NCBI GenBank assembly: GCA_905182125.1
Contig: CAJJAV010000021.1
Span: 1-43,655 of the forward strand
Length of the DNA stretch: 43,655 nt
DNA from: an uncultured Candidatus Poseidoniales archaeon
GTDB lineage: Archaea; Thermoplasmatota; Poseidoniia; Poseidoniales; Poseidoniaceae
Direction of reading: 5' to 3'
Below are positions 33,333-41,688 of this stretch, one piece after another. A model generated the notes under the pieces. It was not told the DNA's origin, ran no database searches, and saw only the letters and a list, made by a program, of their open reading frames with translations. The position numbers were made by a program, and so were the translations under genes. Numbering within the stretch: the stretch's first letter is position 1; each line of letters opens with the position of its first letter.

Positions 33333-36104
33333 ATGAAACGTGAATTTTCAACAACGCTCTTGATCGCATTCTTCCTTGTGCTGCTCCCGTTCCAAACCGT
33401 CTTGGCAGAACATCCAGACGAGGATATTTCCTTCACAGAGCCTCACACGGGTGTGGACTTCCCAGTCGGTTGGTTCGATGGGCATTACGGTGCAGATGAG
33501 ATCCATATTCATTTCCGAGTGATCTACCCTGCAATGGAAGATGGTGAATCCGCCAATATGGCTGGTAATGGCCCGTTCTCGTGGGTCCAATTTTTCGGGG
33601 ATGATGGTGAGAACATCGAAGGTTACATGCAGTTGTCAACGCTTCTCGCCCAACGGGGTCACATTGTTGTGGTTCACTTGGGCGTGTCAGATGCCACAGA
33701 CTTTGATGAAACCCTCACCAACATTCAAACAGGCTATGAATACATGGTAATGCTCAATGAATCAAATGATGTGATCATGGGTTCATTTGGCCAAATTGAT
33801 CTGAACCACTGGGGACTTGGAGGCCACGGCCACGGCGCCGCTTCTGCTTACGGTGTCTTGCCATTTTGGAACGAAAGAAGCGGAACCCCCGGAGCACAAC
33901 CTCCTCGTGCTGTGTTTGGTCTTGGCGCAGACTTCAGTTCCTGGGATTCAGATGAACACTGGACGACCCTCGCCCCTTCCGGTTGGAGCATCGAACCCGC
34001 CATGCCTTCGACCGGGCTTTTCATCACTGGGACCTTGGATGGAGTTGCAGAATTCAATGAAGTCACGGCAGTGTTGGGTGCCAGCGATGAACTGGGTTGG
34101 CACGCAATGCAACTTCTCGGGGCCAATCATTACCAATTCCAGGACAGCACTTCATTCACCGAGGGTTTTGGTGACGAAGATGCTTCAATCACCCAAGAAG
34201 AACAGCATCAACGTTCGATTGAACACGTGGTGCCATATCTTGGCGTCATGCTTCACGGGGACCATGAGTCCTTCAGGTCAGCATTTAATCGACCAAATGC
34301 CCCAAACACCCTTAGTGACCCGAATTCGTACATCGCAGAAAATTTACACGCCAGCCACTTCGTCAACATCCTCAACCAAACCCTTGCCCCGGCAAACACA
34401 ACCACCTTCAACACCCAAGACACCGTCAACTGGCGCGTGGATTGGAGCCTCCGCAACGGGACCTCTCCCGCTCAAATCCCTTCTGAGTGGCTCGTTGAAA
34501 TCGAATGCACAGTCACTGGAATGTCGCCCGCTGAAGGCTCGATGACTTCATCGAACCAAGCAGAGTGCTTGTTTCCAATGGCCGATGTCGCACCAGGTCC
34601 ACATGTGATGGAAATGCAGATCCGAGTTGAAGGAGCCCCGACGACCGTCCAGCAAGCCTTCACTCGCACTGATGCCCCGCTCATGTTCACCTCCCCGGTT
34701 CCATTCATCGATGTTGAACAACGAAGCAGCGTCGAAGTTGATGCAGCTGTGTTTGCTTCAGACCCTGACGGCCAAGGTGTCATCTTCATCGAGGCGGAAC
34801 TCAATGGAGGGGCGATTGGGAACTTTAGCACTTCAATCAGTTCCTCGGGGTCAAAACTCATTGTGTACCACACCGCTCCGGGTGAATATGTCGATGGTGC
34901 TGATGTCCGCTTGAAGATAAGAGCAACAGGTGACGGCGTGACAGATGAAGGCGAAGTTGAAGCAATGATTCGAGTTGTGCCGGTCGATGACCCAGTCGTT
35001 CTTACCGACACGGTTCCAAGCCAAACCCTCATTGAAGATGGTGATTCTAAGACCATAGTTTTAGGTAATTACGTGGAAGATCCAGAGGGCGAGGTTCTCA
35101 TCGCCAGCGTATTGGGCGAAACTCAAGGGACCTCTGGTCCTGTTGGGTTTAGCATCATCGATGGCGTCCTCACCATCACGCCCTTGCCCAACATGAACGG
35201 GGCTTCGGTTCTGCACTTGCTGGTTGGGGATGGTGTGAATCCTGCAGTTGAACTTGATGTTCCGCTGTACATTGAGCCGATCAATGATCCACTGATCGTC
35301 AACACTTCCTTTTGGAATGTTGAACTTGATGAAGATGCCTCGATTGCCTTGAACCTTTCAGACATGGCTTGGGACCTCGATGGCGACGTTTTGTTTTGGA
35401 CCATCGAGGACGGATCAGCGAACGTCAACGTTGTTCGAGCAGCGTCGCAAATCATTGTGAGCGGTGAAGTGGACTTTGCAGGTTTTGACACGAATGTCTA
35501 CCTCAATGTTTCTGACGGGCAAAACACCCAAAGTGGCATTATGAACATCACTGTTGTCAATCAACCCGACGCTCCTGTTGTGACCATTAAGGAACTGACG
35601 CCCGTTGATGATCGCTCAGGTGGGCTAATGTGGTGGGTGTATGACCCCGATGGTTCAGTGCCTTCCGAAGCAAATGTTTCGGTGAATGGGTCGATGCTCG
35701 CCAATCTGAGCCACTCCTGCAGTTTTGATGAATCGACTTCGACCAACCGGTGCTTGACCTTCTTGGAATACCCTGCGGAAGCGAATGGAACCGTCCAGAT
35801 TCGTGTCGCTGTTATGGACGGGGATTTGGGAACAGAGTCTGCTTCATATTTGACCGTGAATCTATCAAAAGCCGTAACGAATGTTCCACCCCCACCCAAC
35901 ACCGACTCGGCAGATGGAGCGTTCCCTTTGACGACGGTTGGTCTGATCAGCGGGGCGGCTGTGATCCTCATCTTCCTCGTAGTTTTCATCGCACGCCGTC
36001 AAGATTCGGACCCGATGGCTCAATTGACCACGGAAGAACATGCTGAACAATCAATGGAATCCAGTTCTGGTGGCTTGCTGGCCCGGGCGCATTCCAAGAG
36101 ATAA
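33333..36104 (+). CDS. Surface protein: alpha/beta-hydrolase domain plus cadherin-like repeats
   Basis: A 923-residue exported protein: signal peptide (1-25, ending VLA), an alpha/beta-hydrolase-like domain (about 35-310), Ig/cadherin-like repeats (about 380-840) with EPINDPL and VVNQPDAPVV linkers, a C-terminal helix (about 867-886) and a cytoplasmic charged tail. The hydrolase domain resembles the dienelactone/PETase-like group: an acid at Asp236 in FITGTLDGVA and His266 in LGANHYQF are where expected. The nucleophile elbow, however, reads GGHGHGA, so the Ser of GxSxG is Gly166. It may be a binding pseudoenzyme, or use nearby Ser171. GGAGG at 33321-33325 fixes the start. It converges on the carboxyltransferase gene with 2 bases between stops. 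Confidence 0.82.
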   Translation: MKREFSTTLLIAFFLVLLPFQTVLAEHPDEDISFTEPHTGVDFPVGWFDGHYGADEIHIHFRVIYPAMEDGESANMAGNGPFSWVQFFGDDGENIEGYMQLSTLLAQRGHIVVVHLGVSDATDFDETLTNIQTGYEYMVMLNESNDVIMGSFGQIDLNHWGLGGHGHGAASAYGVLPFWNERSGTPGAQPPRAVFGLGADFSSWDSDEHWTTLAPSGWSIEPAMPSTGLFITGTLDGVAEFNEVTAVLGASDELGWHAMQLLGANHYQFQDSTSFTEGFGDEDASITQEEQHQRSIEHVVPYLGVMLHGDHESFRSAFNRPNAPNTLSDPNSYIAENLHASHFVNILNQTLAPANTTTFNTQDTVNWRVDWSLRNGTSPAQIPSEWLVEIECTVTGMSPAEGSMTSSNQAECLFPMADVAPGPHVMEMQIRVEGAPTTVQQAFTRTDAPLMFTSPVPFIDVEQRSSVEVDAAVFASDPDGQGVIFIEAELNGGAIGNFSTSISSSGSKLIVYHTAPGEYVDGADVRLKIRATGDGVTDEGEVEAMIRVVPVDDPVVLTDTVPSQTLIEDGDSKTIVLGNYVEDPEGEVLIASVLGETQGTSGPVGFSIIDGVLTITPLPNMNGASVLHLLVGDGVNPAVELDVPLYIEPINDPLIVNTSFWNVELDEDASIALNLSDMAWDLDGDVLFWTIEDGSANVNVVRAASQIIVSGEVDFAGFDTNVYLNVSDGQNTQSGIMNITVVNQPDAPVVTIKELTPVDDRSGGLMWWVYDPDGSVPSEANVSVNGSMLANLSHSCSFDESTSTNRCLTFLEYPAEANGTVQIRVAVMDGDLGTESASYLTVNLSKAVTNVPPPPNTDSADGAFPLTTVGLISGAAVILIFLVVFIARRQDSDPMAQLTTEEHAEQSMESSSGGLLARAHSKR

Positions 36105-36106
36105 AC

Positions 36107-37675
36107 TCACAATGGAATGTTTCCGTGCTTCTTCGGAGGGCTCCATTCCCGCTTTGAGCGCAAGATGTTGAGCGCTCGACACAAACGAACTCTGCTTTCA
36201 TCAGGTTCGATGACGTCATCAAGCCAACCATTTCGAGCGGCAACATATGGATCTCCGAATTTGGCTTTGTATTCAGCTACGAGCTTTTGACGAACGCCTT
36301 CTTTTTCTTCATCAGGAACGGCATTAATTTCCCGTCGATGAATGATGCTGACAGCGCCATCGGCACCCATGACTGCAAGTTCTGCTGTCGGCCACGCGAC
36401 GTTGTAATCGCTCTGAAGGTGCTTGCATGACATAGCGAGGTATGCACCACCGTAGGCCTTCCTGGTCACGAGTGTCAATTTCGGGACGGTGGCTTCGGCA
36501 TAGGCGAACAAGAGTTTTGCCCCATGGCGAATGATGCCACCCCATTCTTGAACCACGCCAGGGAGGAAACCAGGGACGTCTTCGAAGGTCACAAGCGGAA
36601 TGTTGAATGAATCACAGGTCCGGATAAAGCGGGCTGCTTTGATGGATGCATCGATGTCCAAACATCCAGCGAGAACCTTTGGTTGATTGCCAACAACACC
36701 GATTGTACGGCCTTCGAGTCTTGCGAAACCGATGATGATGTTGTCAGCATAGGCCTCGAAGAGTTCAACAAAAATACCATCGTCAACGATCTCTTCAACC
36801 ACCTTTACCATATCGTAAGGTTTGTTTGGATTGTCCGGAACCAGGGTTTCAAGAATCGTATTTTTCCGTTCTTTTGGATCTGCTGTTTCTTCAACGGGTG
36901 GGTCCGCCATGTTATGATCAGGGAGGTATGACAAAATTTCTGCTGCAAGGGTGCAAGCGTCTTCTTCATCCGCTGCAATCATGCAAGCAATTCCCGACCG
37001 GGAAGCGTGGAGGTTTGCACCACCGAGTCCGGCAGCATCGACTTCGCCTTCCAAGACTTCTGGAGTTTCCAGCGGAGAGGAAAGGAAGAGCTGTCCATGT
37101 TCTTCGCCGAGAATTGTGAAATCAGCAAGGCTTGCCGCAAGGGCTGAAACGCCAACAACCGGGCCGAGCACAAGCGATATCATCGGAACCCTCCCACTGC
37201 ATTGGACCAATTGGTCCAGCAACTCACCTGTGCCAGCGAGTGCAGCAATGCCATCGTGGGCTCGTTGTCCACCGCCGTCCCAAATTCCGATGATTGGGGC
37301 TTTGACACGTTGAGCCATATCGACGAGTTTTGCGAGCTTCTTCGCATGCATCTCGCCCATGCTTCCACCATGGACGCTGAAGTCCTGTGCAAAGCAATAG
37401 ACGCGCCGGCCATCGATGGTGCCGTGACCAGCCACAACGCCGTCGCCAATCGTGTGATGGAGGAACATGCCATTGTCGGTTGTTCTGTGGGTGACAAATG
37501 AATCGAGTTCGATGAACGAACCTTCATCCAAAAGCATGCTGACTCTGTCGCGAGCGGTGCCGCGACCGCTCGAACGAATGGCTTCTTGACGTTTCAAACC
37601 CCCGCCAAGTCGGGCTTGCTCCCGCTTGAATTGGAGGTCTTCGAGACGGTCACTCGAGTTGCCTGCCATATCCAT
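36107..37675 (-). CDS. Acyl-CoA carboxylase carboxyltransferase subunit (PccB-like)
   Basis: A 522-residue biotin-dependent carboxyltransferase with two crotonase-fold halves, like propionyl-/acetyl-CoA carboxylase beta or methylmalonyl-CoA decarboxylase alpha. Typical segments: RDRVSMLLDEGSFIELD, the FAQDFSVHGGSMGEMHAKK block, GGANLHASRSGIA, and in the second half VTRKAYGGAYLAMSCK with AWPTAELAVMGADGAV. In the first half the usual PxxGGAxYSPA oxyanion segment reads GPVVGVSALAASLADF, a clear departure. Biotin carboxylase and biotin carrier genes are not in this window. A second ATG 6 bases in (37669) is an alternative start. The real acyl-CoA substrate is uncertain. Confidence 0.9.
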   Translation of the reverse strand: MDMAGNSSDRLEDLQFKREQARLGGGLKRQEAIRSSGRGTARDRVSMLLDEGSFIELDSFVTHRTTDNGMFLHHTIGDGVVAGHGTIDGRRVYCFAQDFSVHGGSMGEMHAKKLAKLVDMAQRVKAPIIGIWDGGGQRAHDGIAALAGTGELLDQLVQCSGRVPMISLVLGPVVGVSALAASLADFTILGEEHGQLFLSSPLETPEVLEGEVDAAGLGGANLHASRSGIACMIAADEEDACTLAAEILSYLPDHNMADPPVEETADPKERKNTILETLVPDNPNKPYDMVKVVEEIVDDGIFVELFEAYADNIIIGFARLEGRTIGVVGNQPKVLAGCLDIDASIKAARFIRTCDSFNIPLVTFEDVPGFLPGVVQEWGGIIRHGAKLLFAYAEATVPKLTLVTRKAYGGAYLAMSCKHLQSDYNVAWPTAELAVMGADGAVSIIHRREINAVPDEEKEGVRQKLVAEYKAKFGDPYVAARNGWLDDVIEPDESRVRLCRALNILRSKREWSPPKKHGNIPL

Positions 37676-37706
37676 TCCACTCCGTCTCGGTTTTTGATTA
37701 AAACGC

Positions 37707-39107
37707 TCAAGTCATGAGGGCATTTGTGCCTTCACCACATAAATCTGAAGCGATTACTTCAGCGACTGTTTTTGAATTTGAAAGGGCCCAATGAACTTTG
37801 ACAATCATGGTTTCAGGCGATGCGACGCTCCCGTGACCGATGAGCCCCATCTCCATTTGTTTGCGCCCCTTGGAATACACGTTCATGTCCACGGGACCAT
37901 TGATGCACTGAGTCGTGATCACGATGGGGATTTCACGGTTGACACACCGTGTCAAAGCGCGCCAAACTTTGGTGTTCTCAGGGGCGTCTTTTCCAGGATC
38001 TTCAATCGGTATATGGCCCAATCCAGTGCCATGGATGACGATGGCCTGAACGCCGGTTTGAACCACGGCTTCGATGTGTTCTGAATGCAACCAAGGACCG
38101 GCTGTGAATTGAGCAATCCGTACGCCAGTCTCGTAGATGTCGGGTCGTTCGGCAACGGTTCGTAGCGGTCCTGTTGTCAACGCCTCACTGTATCTTGGGT
38201 TGAGGGTGTGGGACATGGCGCCGTTATCGATGTGGACCTGACCGAGTTGTTCACAGTTGACGGGTTGAAAGGCGTCGCGCCTTGAGGAATGCATCTTTCG
38301 CGCTCCAGTCCCCGGGAGGACTGAGCAAACCCCATCATCAGGGCCAGCGTGCATGATGACAACAGAGGCATCACCCATGCGGCCGGTTGGTTTGGGCCCA
38401 TTCGCTGCCCAATGGACGGCACAGAGGAGGTTTTCTGCGGCGTCTGATGAGCCACGGTCTGAAGATCGTTGGGAACCAACAAAAGCGATTGGTCCGGGGG
38501 GTACACCGCCTCGTCCCGCCCACGCCATGGCAACAGCGGCTGAGGTGATGTGGAGTGTGTCGGTCCCATGGGTTACGACGACGCCGTCGCACCCATCATC
38601 GAATGCCTTTTTCGAGGCGAGAGCAATGGCGTTCCAGTGTTGTGGGCGAATGTCATCGCTGAACATGTTGCCGAGTTTGACAGCTTCGATCTGTGCGATG
38701 GTGGTCAATTCCGGGAGGCTTGCAAGCAACTCTTCGGGTTCAAAACGAGCGATAACAGCACCCGTTGCATAATCAACTTTGGATGCAATCGTACCTCCAG
38801 TGTGCAAAATTCTGATCAAGGGGAGTGAAGTTGACGCCTTGGTTGGTTCAACAGGTGCCGTAGTGGTTTGTTGATGTTCGCCAACGATTTCAATCGTTCG
38901 AACCGAATCAAGAGGATGGCTTGCATTGTAGCCGTTGACGAGTTTCAATGTGACATGATGTTTTGCTGCTGGATGAAGGACAATTCCCTCAAGAATTGTC
39001 ATTCCATTATGGCTTTCGACCTCAATCTTCACACGTTGGCCTGGGTGTGGAGCATCAACCATGATTCTTCCAACGGCCGAGGGCACATCAAGGGTTCGCC
39101 AATCCAT
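37707..39107 (-). CDS. gatD: Glu-tRNA(Gln) amidotransferase subunit D
   Basis: The asparaginase-like subunit of the archaeal GatDE complex, which supplies ammonia to turn Glu-tRNA(Gln) into Gln-tRNA(Gln). From the ATG at 39107 it has 466 residues. A TTG at 39155 would lengthen it by 16 residues but sits immediately after the tRNA-Met CCA end, so the ATG is preferred. N-terminal beta domain (about 20-80), linker, then the asparaginase domain with both catalytic Thr motifs: HTGGTIAS (about 102-109) and THGTDT (about 179-184), followed by FVGSQRSSDRGSSDAAENL. GatE is not adjacent, unlike in many archaea. The gene follows tRNA-Met on the same strand with about 48 bases between. Confidence 0.93.
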   Translation of the reverse strand: MDWRTLDVPSAVGRIMVDAPHPGQRVKIEVESHNGMTILEGIVLHPAAKHHVTLKLVNGYNASHPLDSVRTIEIVGEHQQTTTAPVEPTKASTSLPLIRILHTGGTIASKVDYATGAVIARFEPEELLASLPELTTIAQIEAVKLGNMFSDDIRPQHWNAIALASKKAFDDGCDGVVVTHGTDTLHITSAAVAMAWAGRGGVPPGPIAFVGSQRSSDRGSSDAAENLLCAVHWAANGPKPTGRMGDASVVIMHAGPDDGVCSVLPGTGARKMHSSRRDAFQPVNCEQLGQVHIDNGAMSHTLNPRYSEALTTGPLRTVAERPDIYETGVRIAQFTAGPWLHSEHIEAVVQTGVQAIVIHGTGLGHIPIEDPGKDAPENTKVWRALTRCVNREIPIVITTQCINGPVDMNVYSKGRKQMEMGLIGHGSVASPETMIVKVHWALSNSKTVAEVIASDLCGEGTNALMT

Positions 39108-39155
39108 CGACGGTTGTTGCTGTTGAGGGAGATGCTCATCGCCCGTGTGATTCAA

Positions 39156-39285
39156 TGGTGCCGGGAGCGGGGCTTGAACCCGCGACCTTCGGATGTCTCA
39201 GACACCACAAGGGGGTTTGCACGTCATACGAATGCCCTGAGGCTGCCCTATGAGTCCGACGCGCTACCAACTGCGCCACCCCGGC
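39156..39285 (-). tRNA. tRNA-Met (CAT, elongator-type) with intron
   Basis: Minus-strand cloverleaf: acceptor GCCGGGG (39285-39279) with TCCCGGC (39166-39160), one G-T pair; D arm GCGC/GCGC; anticodon stem TCGGA/TCCGA; loop CTCATA then, after the intron, A; anticodon CAT at 39252-39250; variable AGGTC; T arm GCGGG-TTCAAGC-CCCGC; discriminator A at 39159; CCA encoded at 39158-39156. The exons are 39285-39249 and 39194-39159. The G1-C72 acceptor start GCCGGG favours elongator Met rather than initiator; an Ile(CAT) identity with modified C34 is a less likely alternative. Confidence 0.9.
39195..39248 (-). other. tRNA-Met intron, bulge-helix-bulge type
   Basis: A 54-base intron at the standard position between bases 37 and 38. 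The 4-bp central helix CTCA/TGAG is flanked by 3-base bulges TAG and ACA, each cut after its second base, with outer helix TCGGA/TCCGA and an inner GGCA/TGTC stem with one wobble pair. This is the canonical archaeal splicing-endonuclease substrate. No other element was seen in the intron. Confidence 0.85.
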
Positions 39286-39384
39286 TTGATTCCTCCGTGC
39301 CGCCTTTCCCCTTTGAAGGATACGGCCGATTTGAGATGGTGTTTCAACCGTAGCCTTCATTCACTTCACGCCACACGACGAACC

Positions 39385-40311
39385 ATGGTGGACCTCAACA
39401 CAGCGATGGCTGCTGCTAGCGCAGAACAAAAGCGCAGGTCCTCGGACGGCTCACAAGAACGAAAAAAGCGACGCACTGGCAAAGACATGGGCATTGAGCC
39501 CTTTGATCCTGTCACCTACGTGGCAAAAGAAAAGGCAGATACCGCATCGATGTGGCTCGTTTTGACCTTCACTGCCGTTGTATCGCTCCTGATGCGCTAT
39601 GTGCTGATGCCGAACACCAGCCAAGAAAAATCAGACATCCTTTATTTGCTTCCAATAGCCGCTATTGTGCTCATCCCCCAGGTGCATCGAATGGTGATGC
39701 CTGAACGTTTTATGGAACACTACACCAAGGGTACATGGTTCAAATCGGGTTTCCTCCACCTGTTTGCATTCTTAGCCTTGTCCTTCTTGTTGGTGAATCC
39801 CCCCTTGGGCGACATCGTTGCTCCTCAATTAGCCAGCCAATGGGCCATCGTCACCGATGATGGAACCGAACTTGTCTATTCTAACGATAACGGCAAGGAC
39901 GGTGAAATCACATGGACCGTTGACCAAGGTGCTTCCCTGACCGGCGAGGTTTGGCTGCTGTTCGGGCTTGCAGATAACGTCAACTCCAACGGAGCCAGCG
40001 TGTCTGTGGTTTTGGAAAACAACGACATAAGCAATGGTGAGCTGCAATCAAATGAGACATTCTGGACTGAGAATCAAGAGCGTATTGCCCTGGCTCGAAC
40101 CCTCGACAACCGCTCAGCACCAAACCTCTTGCCTCATGAAGAGAACAGCGACCAACCGTTTGCGATTCAATTGTCAGCGTCAGGATTGAACGTTGGCGAA
40201 CACCAAATCACAGTGACAATCACCGAAATGGGTGATCCTTGGGAGAACACTCGCACCTACAATTGGACGCTGCGTGTGGTCGAAGAATTGCCTGAAGCCG
40301 ACGCTTCATGA
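39385..40311 (+). CDS. Unknown membrane protein with extracytoplasmic beta domain
   Basis: 308 residues from the ATG at 39385; an in-frame extension to 39250 would run over the tRNA gene and is rejected. A basic, Lys/Arg-rich cytoplasmic N-terminus (about 15-35) precedes three membrane segments (about 55-75, 85-103, 120-140). The C-terminal half (145-300) is a beta-rich domain, probably outside the cell, with ASLTGEVWLLFGLADNVNSNGASVSVVL and a closing WENTRTYNWTLRVVEE strand that resembles an Ig-like or CARDB-type fold. No family recognised. It stands alone on the plus strand, divergent from tRNA-Met/gatD. It is the last intact gene in the window. Confidence 0.72.
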   Translation: MVDLNTAMAAASAEQKRRSSDGSQERKKRRTGKDMGIEPFDPVTYVAKEKADTASMWLVLTFTAVVSLLMRYVLMPNTSQEKSDILYLLPIAAIVLIPQVHRMVMPERFMEHYTKGTWFKSGFLHLFAFLALSFLLVNPPLGDIVAPQLASQWAIVTDDGTELVYSNDNGKDGEITWTVDQGASLTGEVWLLFGLADNVNSNGASVSVVLENNDISNGELQSNETFWTENQERIALARTLDNRSAPNLLPHEENSDQPFAIQLSASGLNVGEHQITVTITEMGDPWENTRTYNWTLRVVEELPEADAS

Positions 40312-40564
40312 GAGCATATCGCCGTGAGCGAGCATGATCGTGCTGAGCAGCGTAGAAATCCTGATGCACATCCGCTGCGTTCTCGGGTTCTGGACCCGTA
40401 TGTGCTGCGTCGCCGTGCTGCACCGAATGAATGCGGTGCAAGCGGGCGTCCAACAAAGGGCGTCCATGAGGATGGGTTGCGAGTGGTGGTCATGCTCTGG
40501 CGTGTGGCACATCGCCCGACCCTGTTGTTTCCGTCCACCCTTATGGATGAAAGTGAAACTGAAC
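40312..40564. other. Unassigned stretch before the broken RFC gene
   Basis: 253 bases with short overlapping frames on both strands and no recognisable product. The minus-strand frames contain fragments such as HDHARSRRYALMKRRLQ that could belong to a gene broken by the same kind of indels seen just downstream, but I could not reconstruct one. No clear promoter or terminator was seen. Confidence 0.3.
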
Positions 40565-41530
40565 TCAGCGCAGGTGCGTCACAAGCCGGGCGGTCAGATG
40601 CGTCCAGCTGGATTTGTTCCCCGCCGCCTTCGACCAAGCCGGTATTCGACTTCTGCCATCCACTCGGTGATGTCGAGCTTTGGCGTCTTCGCTGAGGAAA
40701 TCGGCGGTGTACAATTCCCGGTGAAGCTGGTTGACGAAAGTCTGTTCCTGCGAGGCCGTAGCGGTCCAGCAGCTCTCGAAGGCGCCGTCGCGCTGCGTGG
40801 AATCCATCGTCCCTGCACGCCATCAAGTATTGATGCAGGGCCTCTGGAGGGGCGGTTGCCGAAGTCTCGTAGATCAGGTCTCGTGTGATGTGCATGTTGA
40901 TGGCCGCACGCAACTTGGAGTCGCTGTCATGGCCTTCCGCAGGTCGCCCTGGGAAATTCGCGTCAGGGCGTCACCTGCATCTTCTTCGAGGGTCACGCCT
41001 TCATGTTCAGCCACGTGGTGGACCTGAGCGTTCACGTCCGCATCCGAAAGCGGGCGGAATCGGAAGACACTGCGCACCTCGACTGAATCGGTTCGATGAT
41101 CTTGGAGGAGTAATTGCATGACAAGGATGAAGCGGCAGGTTGCTGCATACTGCTCCATGATCCGCCGTAGGGCGCCTTGTGCATCGTTGGTCAAGCGCGT
41201 CGGCTTCATCGAGGAAGATGATCTTGAATTCTGCGCCGCCGTAGGGTGCGGTTCGTGCGAATTGCTTCACTTTGGTGCGGATGCTCTCGAGTTTTCGCTC
41301 ATCTGAGGCGTTCATCTCCAAGAGGTTTCTGCCGGTATTCTTCACCGAACACATCCTTGGTCAACGCCATTGCAGCCGTGGTTTTGCCTGTGCCTGGGGG
41401 TCCTGCGAACAGCAGGTGTGGGAATTCCTTCTTGGCTGAGTAGACCGGCTAGCCTTTCGACAACAGCATGTTGCCCACGAATTTCACTCACTGCCTGCGG
41501 GCGGTGACGTTCAACCCAGAGTTCGCTCAT
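40565..41530 (-). pseudogene. rfcS: Replication factor C small subunit, frame-disrupted
   Basis: The 966-base span equals the normal length for an archaeal RFC small subunit (about 320 residues), but the reading frame breaks repeatedly. The product would be a clamp loader AAA+ ATPase that loads PCNA. Pieces from different frames join to a normal protein: start MSELWVERHRPQAVSEIRGQ (41530), Walker [32 protein letters not shown], Walker [26 protein letters not shown], sensor region [27 protein letters not shown], and the C-terminal ALHQYLMACRDDGF and VNQLHRELYTADFLSEDAK, ending THLR at 40565. Inferred extra bases lie in runs at 41420-41422, 41326-41328, 41193-41194 and 41123-41124, and others follow. 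As RFC is essential, sequence error is more likely than true loss. Confidence 0.85.
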
Positions 41531-41688
41531 GCTTCCCTCTTGTTGGCGAGCGCCCTTCAACATTCGCCTTTCATCGGAAGAACTGAAAGGGTGAAAATGA
41601 TTCAAAACAGCACCCTATTTATTTCGGTTGAATGGGCATCCAAGCGAAAAGACAGTATATGTCGCTGGGGGTGAGAGGGGTGAGTCCC
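41531..41688. promoter_or_regulatory. Divergent promoter region
   Basis: The gap between the divergent RFC and surface-protein genes. On the minus strand GAAATAAATAG (41625-41615) resembles BRE plus TATA and would start RFC transcription near 41590. On the plus strand TATTTATT (41616-41623) or TATATG (41656-41661) could serve the surface gene. GGTGA at 41679-41683, 5 bases before the ATG at 41689, is a good ribosome binding site. Confidence 0.4.
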
